Source of the DNA: CAVPNY01 sp963706905
GTDB taxonomy: Bacteria; Chloroflexota; Anaerolineae; Anaerolineales; UBA4823
Length of the DNA: 64,000 nucleotides
Direction: 5' to 3'
NCBI GenBank assembly: GCA_963706905.1
Contig: CAVPNY010000014.1
Coordinates: 62,001-126,000, forward strand
The notes beneath the pieces are model-generated. The model searched no databases, was not told where the DNA came from, and saw only the letters and a program-made list of their open reading frames with translations. Shown piece after piece: positions 15,401 through 24,208 of this stretch; position 1 is the first letter of the stretch, and each line of letters starts with the position of its first letter. A program made the position numbers and the translations under genes.

Positions 15401-17101
15401 ATGATCCTGCTCAATCCCCACTCCCCCAGTCGCTACTATCCAGACGAGCGCTCACGCCAAATCATGCTGAGCACGATCGATTTCTTCGAGCAGAAGGGCA
15501 AACGCCGCATCAAGGAAGATGACCGCGACCGCACCTTTTACAACGACTTCCTGGAGTTTCAGAAAGAGGAGCGCCTATTCGCTACCCTGCTCACGCCAGC
15601 GGCGTATGGCTTCGACGGCGACTGCCGCTGGGATACCTGGCGCAACTGCGAGTTCAACGAAATCCTGGGTTTTTACGGCCTGGCTTACTGGTACACCTGG
15701 CAGGTGAGCATCCTGGGCTTGGGACCGGTATGGATGAGCCAGAACGAGGCCCTCAAGCGGCGAGCAGCCCAGGCGCTTCAGGATGGACATGTTTTCGCCT
15801 TCGGGTTGTCAGAAAGGGCGCACGGCGCCGATATCTACGCCACTGAGATGAGCCTGGCTCCCCAGCCTGACGGCTCCTACCTGGCGAACGGCGAGAAATA
15901 CTACATCGGCAATGCCAATCTCGCCCCAATGGTGTCTACCTTTGGCAAGATCGGCGGGACAGACGAGTACGTCTTCTTCAGCGCCGACTACCGCCGCCCG
16001 GCCTACCACCTGCTGCAGAACGTGACCGCCAGCCAAAATTACGTCGCCCAGTATGCCCTGCGGGATTATCCGATCACCGAGGCAGACATCCTCTCCAGGG
16101 GACAGGCAGCCTGGGATTCAGCGCTAAACACCGTTAACGTGGGCAAGTTCAACCTGGGTTGGGCCTCAATCGGCATCTGCACCCACGCTTTTTACGAGGC
16201 CATCCGCCACGCGGCCAACCGCCGGCTCTACAACATGTCTGTGACCGACTTCCCCCACATACGCCAGATGTTCACCGATGCCTACGCCCGCCTGGCGGCG
16301 ATGAAGCTGTTCACCTTACGGGCGGGGGATTATATGCGCTCAGCTTCCCCGGAAGACCGGCGCTACCTGTTATTTAACCCGATGGTCAAGATGAAGGTCA
16401 CCACCCAGGGCGAGGAAGTGATCAACCTGCTGTGGGATGCGATCGCTGCCAAAGGCTTCGAGAAAGACACCTACTTTGAGATGGCTGCCCGCGATATCCG
16501 CGCCCTGCCCAAGCTGGAAGGCACCGTGCACGTCAATATCGCCTTGATCGTCAAGTTCATGCCCAATTATTTCTTTGCCCCGTCGAGTTATCCAGCGGTG
16601 CCGCGCCGTGCTGACCCGCAGGACGACGTTTTCTTGTGGAACCAGGGTCCAGCGCGCGGCCTGGGAAAGATCCGCTTCGATGACTTCCGCACAGCCTTCG
16701 ACGGCTTTGACCTGCCCAATGTCAGCCTCTTCAAAGTGCAGACCGCCGTCTTGCAGGATTTCCTGGCGACAGGCACCCCAGACGAAGCGCAGCAGAAAGA
16801 TGTTGATTTCCTCCTGGCGCTGGGCGAGCTGTTCGCCCTGGTTGTCTATGCGCAGTTGATCCTGGAAAACGTCCGCATTTACGCCGCAGATGTGGACAAC
16901 GACCTGTTAGATCAGATATTTGACTGCCTGGTGCGCGACTTCTCCAAGCACGCCCTGCAGCTCTACTCAAAACCGAGCAGCTCAATCCGGCAAATGGAGC
17001 TTTGCCTGCGCATGTTGCGCAAGCCGGTAGTGGACGCCGGACGCTTCAATCGCGTCTGGGAGCAGGTGCACGCCTTGAAGGACGCTTATGAATTAGGCTA
17101 A
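15401..17101 (+). CDS. Acyl-CoA dehydrogenase-like flavoprotein
   Basis: 566 residues, longer than the usual 380-residue family members, as in the large multidomain type. Recognisable FAD/substrate regions are FAFGLSERAHGADI (position of the usual T-E-x-x-A-G-S-D motif) and YLANGEKYYIGNANLA. The helical C-terminal domain follows (NVGKFNLGWASIGICTHAFYEA, RRLYNMSVTDFPHIRQMF). It would oxidise an acyl-CoA or similar substrate, passing electrons to an electron-transfer flavoprotein; the substrate is unknown. A near-identical copy of its last ~80 codons lies at 18150-18428. Its 3' end overlaps the convergent GGDEF gene by 9 bp. Confidence 0.8.
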   Translation: MILLNPHSPSRYYPDERSRQIMLSTIDFFEQKGKRRIKEDDRDRTFYNDFLEFQKEERLFATLLTPAAYGFDGDCRWDTWRNCEFNEILGFYGLAYWYTWQVSILGLGPVWMSQNEALKRRAAQALQDGHVFAFGLSERAHGADIYATEMSLAPQPDGSYLANGEKYYIGNANLAPMVSTFGKIGGTDEYVFFSADYRRPAYHLLQNVTASQNYVAQYALRDYPITEADILSRGQAAWDSALNTVNVGKFNLGWASIGICTHAFYEAIRHAANRRLYNMSVTDFPHIRQMFTDAYARLAAMKLFTLRAGDYMRSASPEDRRYLLFNPMVKMKVTTQGEEVINLLWDAIAAKGFEKDTYFEMAARDIRALPKLEGTVHVNIALIVKFMPNYFFAPSSYPAVPRRADPQDDVFLWNQGPARGLGKIRFDDFRTAFDGFDLPNVSLFKVQTAVLQDFLATGTPDEAQQKDVDFLLALGELFALVVYAQLILENVRIYAADVDNDLLDQIFDCLVRDFSKHALQLYSKPSSSIRQMELCLRMLRKPVVDAGRFNRVWEQVHALKDAYELG

Positions 17102-17962
17102 TTCGCGTGAGTAATCCTCATATTGAATAGCATCCTTGCTTTCACGCTTCACAGAATACATTAATTCATCAACCAGCTTAATTAATTCGTCGACCGTTTT
17201 CGGCTCGCAATTGCTGCATGATAAAACACCGATGCTAAATGTAATCGGCCAATTGTTCTCGCGCATCACTTCCAGAAGCCTGCTTCGTAATTTTATTAGT
17301 GCAACGCGGGCTGATTCCTGGTTGGTCTCGGGCATTAATATTCCAAATTCATCCCCACCAAGTCGGGCAACCACATCTGTTCTTCGCAAATGTTTCTGAG
17401 CGGTGCTCACGACGGTACACAGGGCCTCATCGCCTACCGGATGTCCGAACTGGTCATTAACACTTTTAAAGTTATCCAGGTCGAAATAAGCCAATGTGAA
17501 AGGGTGTTCATACCTTCGAAAACGGTCCATTTCCATTTGCACCAATTCATAAAAGAAACGCGAATTCACCGCCCCAGTCAAATAATCTCGCTGGGCTACT
17601 TCTCGTTCGCGCTCTGTTGCACTTTTCATGGCAGATAAAAGTAAAGTAATCAGCACAAAGAAAGTCAGGCGGATGAAGGTGTTCCAGATCGGGATGAACG
17701 GATTTGAATACGTATTCCCGGAAGCGATATCCGCTCCCAGCCAAACGACTGCCCCAGCCAGGGAGGTCAGGAGGCCGGCTTGTTTTCCTACAGTCCACGT
17801 AATCAGGGCAATCGGAATCACGTAGAAAAGAGAAAATGCCAGCTCATACCCGGTCAAATAGTCGGTGACGCCGATGATACCGATCAGGCTAAATGCTACG
17901 ACAATCTGGAAGGGTTTACTTTGTTTTGGGAAGCGTGTTAGAAGGTGCATTCCTTTCGCCAT
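17093..17962 (-). CDS. Membrane-bound diguanylate cyclase (GGDEF)
   Basis: 289 residues. N-terminal five or so membrane helices (residues ~15-110), a short linker, then a GGDEF domain beginning at RDYLTGAVNSRFFYEL. The active-site motif is canonical (RLGGDEFGILMP). Arg-Arg-Thr-Asp five residues earlier forms an RxxD inhibitory site, so product feedback by cyclic di-GMP is expected. The metal-binding Asp in YFDLDNFKSVND is present. It makes cyclic di-GMP from GTP; the membrane domain presumably senses something unknown. It lies between the acyl-CoA dehydrogenase gene and its duplicated 3' fragment. Confidence 0.92.
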   Translation of the reverse strand: MAKGMHLLTRFPKQSKPFQIVVAFSLIGIIGVTDYLTGYELAFSLFYVIPIALITWTVGKQAGLLTSLAGAVVWLGADIASGNTYSNPFIPIWNTFIRLTFFVLITLLLSAMKSATEREREVAQRDYLTGAVNSRFFYELVQMEMDRFRRYEHPFTLAYFDLDNFKSVNDQFGHPVGDEALCTVVSTAQKHLRRTDVVARLGGDEFGILMPETNQESARVALIKLRSRLLEVMRENNWPITFSIGVLSCSNCEPKTVDELIKLVDELMYSVKRESKDAIQYEDYSRELA

Positions 17963-18075
17963 CTCCCTCGCAACTTGATCAAGCGAATGAAATATTGGCT
18001 CTAGTAATTTTACTTCAAACCATCTTGGCGGGATTTGCGGGATTTTGATTTCCCTCTCGAATCTATGATAATTTC

Positions 18076-18428
18076 CTTACCCGCTGGGCCACATCAATCC
18101 ACGCTTTTTCGCCTGGGTCAACTCGCCGGCGGCTCCCATCGGCATCCTGGGCGAGCTGATCGCCCTGGTCGTTTATGCCCAGTTGATCCTGGAAAACGCC
18201 CGCATCTTCGATGAAGACGTGGACGACAATCTATTAGATCAGATCTTCGATTGCCTGGTGCGCGACTTCTCCAAGCACGCCCTGCAGCTCTACTCAAAAC
18301 CGAGCAGCTCAATCCGGCAAATGGAGCTGTGCCTGCGCATGCTAAGCAAGCCGGTGGCGGACGCCGGGCGCTTCAATCGCGTCTGGGAGCAGGTGCACGC
18401 CTTGAAGGACGCTTATGAATTAAGCTGA
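18076..18428 (+). pseudogene. Chimeric fragment: decarboxylase piece fused to acyl-CoA dehydrogenase C-terminus
   Basis: An open frame with no good start. Its first part (YPLGHINPRFFAWVNS, PAAPIGILGELIA) resembles the glycine/proline-rich N-terminal region of PLP-dependent group II decarboxylases. At Gly-Glu-Leu-Ile-Ala-Leu it passes without a break into a copy of the acyl-CoA dehydrogenase C-terminus, nearly identical in DNA to 16820-17101. The two parents share the short string Leu-Gly-Glu-Leu, the probable crossover point. Interpreted as a recombination or deletion scar from a second dehydrogenase copy, not a working gene. Confidence 0.7.
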
Positions 18429-18456
18429 GCAATTCTCACTTTGCGACACTTCATCC

Positions 18457-18507
18457 AAAACTTCCGAAGTTTATGGCAAACTCTGGTTGCCCAACTTCGG
18501 AAGTTTT
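18457..18507. terminator. Palindrome (family P, copy 1), likely two-way terminator
   Basis: Perfect 15-base arms (18457-18471 and 18493-18507) with A-run and T-run ends, between converging reading frames. The 21-base spacer contains GGCAAA and TTGCC. Similar elements lie at 50266-50298 and 55591-55639. Confidence 0.65.
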
Positions 18508-18521
18508 ATTCCAAGATTTTT

Positions 18522-18950
18522 CTATCCGCGTTTCGTTTCAGCCCGCAGCGCCAATAATTGTTGAATGTCCTTCACGTCGTTTTCAAACTCAACGGGAATA
18601 AACAGCCAACGCCCTTCCGGGTATGGCTTTGCCCGCGCGATCGCCGTCTGCATGTTTTGTCCCAGGTTCATCTGTTGCGCCATCTCAATGGCCGCAGGAT
18701 TGAGGATGATCTGGGCGGTGAAGCCGTCCCGTCTCGGGTACAACGTGGTGAGCAGCCGACCCTTGATTCGAAACCGCAGCCCCCAGCCGTAATCTTTGCC
18801 ATAGAAGAACCTGAAATCTTCCTGAGTGGGGTACTTTTCCCGGATAAACCGGATCAACCCTTGCCACAAAGCGAGCTTCGAGCCAAGGGCTGCAATAATC
18901 TCTTCATCGGTCGGCTCATGGTGCTTATCCGTGAACAGGCCTACACTCAT
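18522..18950 (-). CDS. DUF3788 protein
   Basis: 142 residues. It matches the DUF3788 family: FRFFYGKDYGWGLRFRIKGR, LTTLYPRRDGFTAQIIL and a C-terminal GRWLFIPVEFENDVKDIQQL. The start at 18950 has CAGGAG nine bases upstream; an earlier ATG at 18971 would place that site inside the gene. Function unknown. Cytoplasmic, no membrane helix. Monocistronic. Confidence 0.85.
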   Translation of the reverse strand: MSVGLFTDKHHEPTDEEIIAALGSKLALWQGLIRFIREKYPTQEDFRFFYGKDYGWGLRFRIKGRLLTTLYPRRDGFTAQIILNPAAIEMAQQMNLGQNMQTAIARAKPYPEGRWLFIPVEFENDVKDIQQLLALRAETKRG

Positions 18951-19050
18951 TCCAGGATTCTCCTGCCGCATATCAGACTATGCCTGGCGCCTGCCAGCTG
19001 CAGCACTGATTGTACACCCCATAAGGCCGCGCATACGCTGCCGGTGGTGG

Positions 19051-19971
19051 TCACCTCCGACAGATCTCAACCATCCTCTGAATCTCGCGGACTACCAGCT
19101 CGGGTTGTTGGTGGTGGATCATGTGCCCGCTCTCTTGAGCGATGATCTGCTGCCCGCGCGTGGACATGCCAGCGATCTCGCGCTGCATCTCCTGCCAGGC
19201 GGCTTCGTAAGCCTGATTCACATCGGCGGGCATGCCAGGCACGTCCTGGGGCTGGCCGTGGGAGATCACGATGAGGGGGATATCGCCCAGCCCGGCCGGG
19301 CGCAGCTTGCGCACCTGCTCCTGGGTTGTCTCCAGGTCGCGAAGCTCGGCGATCATCGTCTCAACCCGGGATGGGTCGGAGATGGACTGGGCGGCATAGG
19401 TTGCGGCGATATCCGCTGGGAAGGCCGGGGGAGGCATGACTATCGGGGTTGCCTTATCAGGTCCCTGGCTGCGGATGATCTCGGCATTCTGCTGCAGCAT
19501 GGCGATCTGACCGTCGCGCAGCGGGGCGAATAACTCCCGGATCGGCTCGGGGAAGCGCTGAAACTGATCTTCATGCGCCGGATCCAGCAGCACCAACCCG
19601 GCTACCTCCTGCGGGTAAAGATAGGTAAACAGCCGGACGAGCAGGCCGGAGAAGGAATGGCCAACCAGGATAACCGGCCGCGGGACGCCTACCGCGTCAA
19701 GCAACCGCCTGAGCTCAGCCACCATGACCCAGCCCGGGCGCGGCCTGGGACTGGCCTCGCTCCAGCCAAGCCCGGCGCGGTCATAGGAGAAAGCGCAAGT
19801 GAATTTGCTGAGCTGTGGATGGATCAGCGACCAGGTCAAGGAGAAGTCGCCAATGGCGGCTTCCATTACAACGGTCGGGGAGCCCGCGCCGGCCAGGTGA
19901 ACATGCATGGCAACGCCATCCACACGGACAAGCTGGCCTGGCATGGGAAAGCTACTCTCTGGTTTGGACAT
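19051..19971 (-). CDS. Alpha/beta hydrolase
   Basis: 306 residues, alpha/beta-hydrolase fold. Nucleophile elbow Gly-His-Ser-Phe-Ser-Gly (near residue 107), preceded by SYDRAGLGWSE, the usual oxyanion-region strand. The catalytic acid is probably the Asp in LVLLDPAHEDQF or one further on, and the His is in ESGHMIHHQQPELV. Good ribosome-binding site AAGGAG. Substrate cannot be told from sequence; esterase or peptidase-like activity is typical. Confidence 0.9.
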   Translation of the reverse strand: MSKPESSFPMPGQLVRVDGVAMHVHLAGAGSPTVVMEAAIGDFSLTWSLIHPQLSKFTCAFSYDRAGLGWSEASPRPRPGWVMVAELRRLLDAVGVPRPVILVGHSFSGLLVRLFTYLYPQEVAGLVLLDPAHEDQFQRFPEPIRELFAPLRDGQIAMLQQNAEIIRSQGPDKATPIVMPPPAFPADIAATYAAQSISDPSRVETMIAELRDLETTQEQVRKLRPAGLGDIPLIVISHGQPQDVPGMPADVNQAYEAAWQEMQREIAGMSTRGQQIIAQESGHMIHHQQPELVVREIQRMVEICRR

Positions 19972-20075
19972 GTGTGCACTCCTTCTTACCCCTCGGCGCT
20001 GGTAGATGGCGGCCGGCTGCTGAGGCGGGGATGTGTATTATGCGGTGTGGATGGATAAGATCTGATTGTCTGGTA

Positions 20076-20272
20076 TCAGGCTCTCACGCTGGATATCAGC
20101 TGCCGGAAAGTGCCCAGGTGATATGCGGCATGGGGGAGAAGGGCTATCAATTGGGTTCATTGTCAATCAACCAGGTCGCTGACGGATCTGGTGGGCCATC
20201 GTAGGCTTCTGTGAGCAGATTGACAATGGCATTAATAACCGTTGACTGATTTTCTCCAAGTCTGGCCCAATA
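20076..20272 (-). pseudogene. DinB-family remnant with the middle lost
   Basis: Two protein-like pieces on the minus strand. The first reads ARLGENQSTVINAIVNLLT then EAYDGPPDPSATWLIDNEPN and stop. The second, in another frame, reads LIALLPHAAYHLGTFRQLIS then a stop at 20076. Together they match the beginning and the end of a DinB-type four-helix protein (the second part carries the HxxYHLGxxRQ motif) with about 100 central residues missing. No start codon remains. Too short and broken to be functional. Confidence 0.6.
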
Positions 20273-20439
20273 TTAGAATGTATAATGTGGCGATATGGTA
20301 ATTACGCAATATGAATTTTGCTGAACTACCCTTTTGGTAGACAATAAATTAACGAGAATGATACATGGTCAAGCCCCAAACCCGAGTTGAGCGCCTGTCC
20401 GGAATTTAGACAAGTCATTTGTTCACGCAGGAAAACAAG

Positions 20440-20838
20440 ATGAGTGAGAAAAATCAATCGAAACAGCAAGAGGAACTTGAGCAGCGGAAACAAGAGCGGC
20501 AGGAATTGGAGCAGCAACAGGAACAGAAACAAAAATTGCGGCAGGAGGAACGACAGCAACTGGAGCAGGAACAGGAACGGAAACAAAAATTGCGGCAAGA
20601 GGAACAACAGCAACTGGAGCAGGAACACGAGCAGGAACGAAAATTGCGGCAAGAGGAACAACAGCAACTGGAGCAGCAACACGAACAGAAACGAAAATTG
20701 CGGCAAGAGGAACGACAGCAACTGGAGCAGCAACACGAACAGAAACGAAAATTGCGGCAAGCGGAACGACAGCAATTGGAGCAACAACAGGAACAGAAAC
20801 GAAAGCTACAACAAGAACAGCAGCAGACGAAGAAATAA
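20440..20838 (+). CDS. Gln/Glu/Lys-rich coiled-coil protein built from an 18-residue repeat
   Basis: 132 residues, almost entirely five to six tandem copies of an 18-residue unit of the form L-R-Q-E-E-(R/Q)-Q-Q-L-E-Q-(E/Q)-x-E-(Q/R)-(K/E)-(R/Q)-K. Leucines recur with heptad-compatible spacing, so a long charged helix or coiled coil is likely. At the DNA level this is a 54-bp tandem repeat. Start ATG 20440 with CAGGAA seven bases before; a TTG at 20419 is less likely. No signal peptide. I do not recognise a family; function unknown. The opposite strand is also open because of the repeat, but that reading is a shadow. Confidence 0.55.
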   Translation: MSEKNQSKQQEELEQRKQERQELEQQQEQKQKLRQEERQQLEQEQERKQKLRQEEQQQLEQEHEQERKLRQEEQQQLEQQHEQKRKLRQEERQQLEQQHEQKRKLRQAERQQLEQQQEQKRKLQQEQQQTKK

Positions 20839-20911
20839 CCAGAATTGTATTTTCAATCATTTGCAGGTCTATGCCAGCAAATGAAAGAACAATTGAAATA
20901 CCTTCTCTGAG

Positions 20912-21628
20912 TTAAGGCGTTGCCGTCACGGTCGGGGTGCGTGTGGTGGTTGGAGTCACCGTCGCGGTCGGTGTAGCCGTAGCCGGTCTTTCAACAGTGA
21001 TCTCGAGGTAGACCGGTTCTTTGAAATTACCGCGCAGCTCGTTGGCCATGACCCAGTCACTGCGATAATCTCCAGGCGTGGTAGGTGCTTTCATCGGGAT
21101 GGCGATATCGATCGTTTCGCCGGGAGCCACGTCTCGATCCAGAAAGATCTCATCAGGAGCGCCAAAGGCGTTGCCGCTGAAGAAGCGCAGCAGATAGGAG
21201 CCTGTCCAGACAGAGGTGCCCGTATTCTTCAAGGTCCAGGTGATAATGAAGGCCTCTCCCGGCCCAAAAACGGTCCCATCCTCTACAGTCTGGGAGACCC
21301 ATTCAGCCAGATCGATGGTCTCCGTCCCTGGTGTTCCTGGGGTCCCGCTGGCTAATGTTGCCTGCGGGCCAGGCGAGGCGGTGGCTGTCTGACCTAGCGT
21401 GGGGCTAGGTTCAAGGATTGCAGTAGGACTCGGCACCAACGTGGCGGAGGGCGTCAGCGCCAGATCCTTGGTTACCTGCGCCAGCACGGTGGAGGCCACC
21501 TCCGTGCTATGAGCGTTCAGATCGACGGTGGGTGCACTGGTCGGCGTCGAGGCGCCACCACAGGCAGATAGAAGAAGCAAAGCCAGACCTACTCCAATTA
21601 CTGTGATCATTTTCATAGTTTTTGACAT
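20912..21628 (-). CDS. Lipoprotein with NBR1-type Ig domain
   Basis: 238 residues. Signal peptide and lipobox (LLLLSACGGA), Thr/Pro-rich linker (to about residue 105), then one NBR1-like Ig domain (GEAFIITWTLKNTGTSVWTG, FLDRDVAPGETIDIAIPMKA, PGDYRSDWVMANELRGNF). A Thr/Pro repeat tail ends the protein. In bacteria such domains are extracellular carbohydrate- or protein-binding modules; the ligand here is unknown. Ribosome-binding site AAAGGAA. Monocistronic. Confidence 0.88.
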   Translation of the reverse strand: MSKTMKMITVIGVGLALLLLSACGGASTPTSAPTVDLNAHSTEVASTVLAQVTKDLALTPSATLVPSPTAILEPSPTLGQTATASPGPQATLASGTPGTPGTETIDLAEWVSQTVEDGTVFGPGEAFIITWTLKNTGTSVWTGSYLLRFFSGNAFGAPDEIFLDRDVAPGETIDIAIPMKAPTTPGDYRSDWVMANELRGNFKEPVYLEITVERPATATPTATVTPTTTRTPTVTATP

Positions 21629-21913
21629 TTGATAGTTCCTTTGCCAAGGCGGGTGTGTAGGTTACCCGTTGGAGAAACTTCCTGAATTGATTCTGCATTG
21701 GCAGGCGAGAATTGTCAATAGCTATTTTTTAAGATCTCAGGAGGCTTCGAGCACGATAAATAATCAACCTAAACAACCAGACCCCGAGATCATGAACACA
21801 CCAGTCTAGGCAAGGAAGTGAAAGGCAGGCCCATGAGCCCAAAGAACCCTAGACAAGCATAGGCTGGCGCATGATAAACTGAAGTATACCGGGACAAACA
21901 AGGATGCGCAACG

Positions 21914-23365
21914 ATGGATACCGAGCAGAGCAGCCAGGATTTGAAGGCTACTATTGAAACTGAGCTAGGGCCATTTGTACAGCAAGTGGTTGAATCCTTC
22001 GGTCTCGCAGGGTTGGCCATCGGTATTGTCAAATCTGACGAGCTTATTTATACCCAGGGATTTGGCGTACGGAACCTCGACACCCAGGAACCTGTAACAC
22101 CGTCCTCACTTTTCCATCTGGCCTCGGTCTCCAAGCCGTTCGTCGCTACCGGCATCCTGCAACTGGTTGAGCAGGGGAAGATGGCGCTGGATGCACCCGT
22201 CATAACCTACCTCCCACACTTCAGGCTGAAGGACCCGCGCTACACGGAAATTACTGTCCAGCAGATGCTGAGCCACACCGCCGGGATGCCCGATACCGAT
22301 GATTATCATTGGTATGCGCCAGAAGATGACGACGAGGCTTTGGACCGCTACGTCCGCAGCCTGGTCGGTGAGGAGCTGATTGCTGCGCCCGGTGAGAAGT
22401 ATGCCTACAGCAACGTCGCATTCGAGGTTTTGGGGGATGTGATTGCCAGGGTTTCGGGCCAAACGTTCGAAGCCTATATGAAAACGCAGCTCCTTGATCC
22501 GTTGGAGATGCAAGAAAGCACCTTTCTGCGCTGCGAGGTCTCCCAAAACCTCGCAACCACGCCACACTTTGGCGCACCTCTGACAATTATTCAGGGGGCG
22601 TACCCGTATCATCGCGCTCACGCACCGAGCTCGACGCTCCATTCCAGCATTCAGGAGATGAGCCATTGGGCGCTGGCCAGCTTGAAGCGTGGGAGCTTCA
22701 AGGGCAAACAAATCCTACAGTCGGATAGCTACAACTTGCTCTGGCAAGTATATATGCAGACGGGCGAGGAGATTTGGGAGGAAGCGGTCGGATTGGGATG
22801 GTTCTTCGGCACCTATCGCGGACGCCGCGTGATTCACCACGGTGGCAGCGACCCTGGATTCGAGTCTGATATAGTCCTCATGCCTGAAGAGGAAGCAGCT
22901 GTGGTGGTCCTGGCTAACTCCAATACTGCGCCAATTGGCAGTTTGACTGATGCGTGCTTGGATTTCTTGCTGGGGGTCGAGCCACAGGCGCCGAAGCCGC
23001 CCATTAGCTTACCAGTAGCAGCCACACTGACGGCGCAAGGCCTGGATGCAGCTATCGAGCAGTATCGACAGCTCCTGCTTACTCAACCGGATCGCTACGA
23101 TACCCGCCCCTCCCGCTTTCTAGATGCCACCTGGGGTGCAATCGAGGTTCATCGGACCGAGGCGGTGATGCCCCTTTTAAAACTATGGGCAATGCTCCAA
23201 CCAGATGCTTCCGAGGCGTTTGAGATGCTGGGCTGGGCATCCATGATCAACGGTGAAAATGAATCAGCCGCTGACAACCTGCGTCGGGCGCTCGCCCTGG
23301 ACCCTGAAAACGAGCAGGCCGAGAAACGGCTCCAGCGGCTCAGCAGCGGATCCTTTGCCAGGTAA
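21914..23365 (+). CDS. Serine hydrolase (class C beta-lactamase fold) with TPR-like tail
   Basis: 483 residues. Catalytic motifs of the beta-lactamase/DD-peptidase family: Ser71-Val-Ser-Lys74 in HLASVSKPFVATG, Tyr-Ser-Asn in KYAYSNVAFEVLG, and His-Gly-Gly in VIHHGGSDPGF. There is no signal peptide, so it is predicted cytoplasmic or non-classically placed, unlike the similar gene at 35886. The C-terminal 100 residues contain a TPR-like helix pair (AFEMLGWASMINGENESAAD, then NLRRALALDPENEQA). AAGGA nine bases before the ATG. Likely an esterase or peptidase; substrate unknown. Confidence 0.88.
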   Translation: MDTEQSSQDLKATIETELGPFVQQVVESFGLAGLAIGIVKSDELIYTQGFGVRNLDTQEPVTPSSLFHLASVSKPFVATGILQLVEQGKMALDAPVITYLPHFRLKDPRYTEITVQQMLSHTAGMPDTDDYHWYAPEDDDEALDRYVRSLVGEELIAAPGEKYAYSNVAFEVLGDVIARVSGQTFEAYMKTQLLDPLEMQESTFLRCEVSQNLATTPHFGAPLTIIQGAYPYHRAHAPSSTLHSSIQEMSHWALASLKRGSFKGKQILQSDSYNLLWQVYMQTGEEIWEEAVGLGWFFGTYRGRRVIHHGGSDPGFESDIVLMPEEEAAVVVLANSNTAPIGSLTDACLDFLLGVEPQAPKPPISLPVAATLTAQGLDAAIEQYRQLLLTQPDRYDTRPSRFLDATWGAIEVHRTEAVMPLLKLWAMLQPDASEAFEMLGWASMINGENESAADNLRRALALDPENEQAEKRLQRLSSGSFAR

Positions 23366-23432
23366 AATATTGCCTCTTAGGAAAAATCAAGTCAGCTAAT
23401 TTCAATCTAATATGGATTTGTCAGCTTTTTGG

Positions 23433-24038
23433 TTAGGCTGTCTCCTGCTTGAGTAGCTGGACGGACTTGAAATCCAGCCACAACACCAACACCAGCCAGT
23501 ACAGGCGCTGGATGAGACCGCCGATTTCAAGTGAGTAGAGGGGTCCATTGAAGGTGAATAGAAGCACCGCAGCAGCCAGGAGCACCCAGGCCAGCCAGAA
23601 GGTGATCGGCCGCGGCTGGTGGGGTTGGGCGCCTTTCGGACGACTCGGCTCGATCAGCAGCAGCGCAGGAGCGAGCAGCAGGAAATTCATCCCTGCCATA
23701 TTATGGATCTTTCCGGAGAGCGTTGGGGTTGCCCCAGTAGCATCCAGCGGGAACAGGCCTGCCAGGATCGTGGTAAGCCCCCAGGCGATCAAGAGCAGCA
23801 GACCGATGCGTCCGGCTGTTGAGACAGCCACTGGCCACAGCGCCAGGGAAAGCGCGATGCCAGATATGCCGATCAGGATCACCGCCAGTCCAAAAAGATA
23901 ACCATACCGGGTGAGGGCGTAGAAGCTGATCCCCGAAATCAGCGGATTGACACCCGTCGGTAAGAAGTGCAGGATTAAGATCGCTATAATGAAGATTGTG
24001 GTGGTGATCAGGCTGATGATAGCGAGGAGACGCATCAT
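23433..24038 (-). CDS. DUF998 membrane protein
   Basis: 201 residues with six predicted membrane helices. It matches DUF998: PLISGISFYALTRYGYLFGL, GLTTILAGLFPLDATGATPT, KIHNMAGMNFLLLAPALLL, where the conserved Pro-Thr and His-x-x-Ala sit in loops between helices. Function unknown. GGGAG upstream of the start pair ATGATG. Confidence 0.85.
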   Translation of the reverse strand: MMRLLAIISLITTTIFIIAILILHFLPTGVNPLISGISFYALTRYGYLFGLAVILIGISGIALSLALWPVAVSTAGRIGLLLLIAWGLTTILAGLFPLDATGATPTLSGKIHNMAGMNFLLLAPALLLIEPSRPKGAQPHQPRPITFWLAWVLLAAAVLLFTFNGPLYSLEIGGLIQRLYWLVLVLWLDFKSVQLLKQETA

Positions 24039-24208
24039 AGAAAGTGCTCCCTTCTCTGGATCGCTTTGGTACTGTGCCTATCGGGCACACATGCAGCCAG
24101 TTGCCTGGCTGGAGCGCATGCTGCCGGGCATGAATGTCAAACACGCCGCGGCAATGATAATCGTGTTGGCAGCCCCGAGTTGATTGTTGGATCAGGCAAT
24201 ATCTCCTT

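Noticed and set aside
20326..20787. Long minus-strand frame with a Leu/Phe-rich repeated product
   Set aside because: Antisense shadow of the 54-bp coiled-coil repeat; no start signals, and the repeat keeps all frames open.
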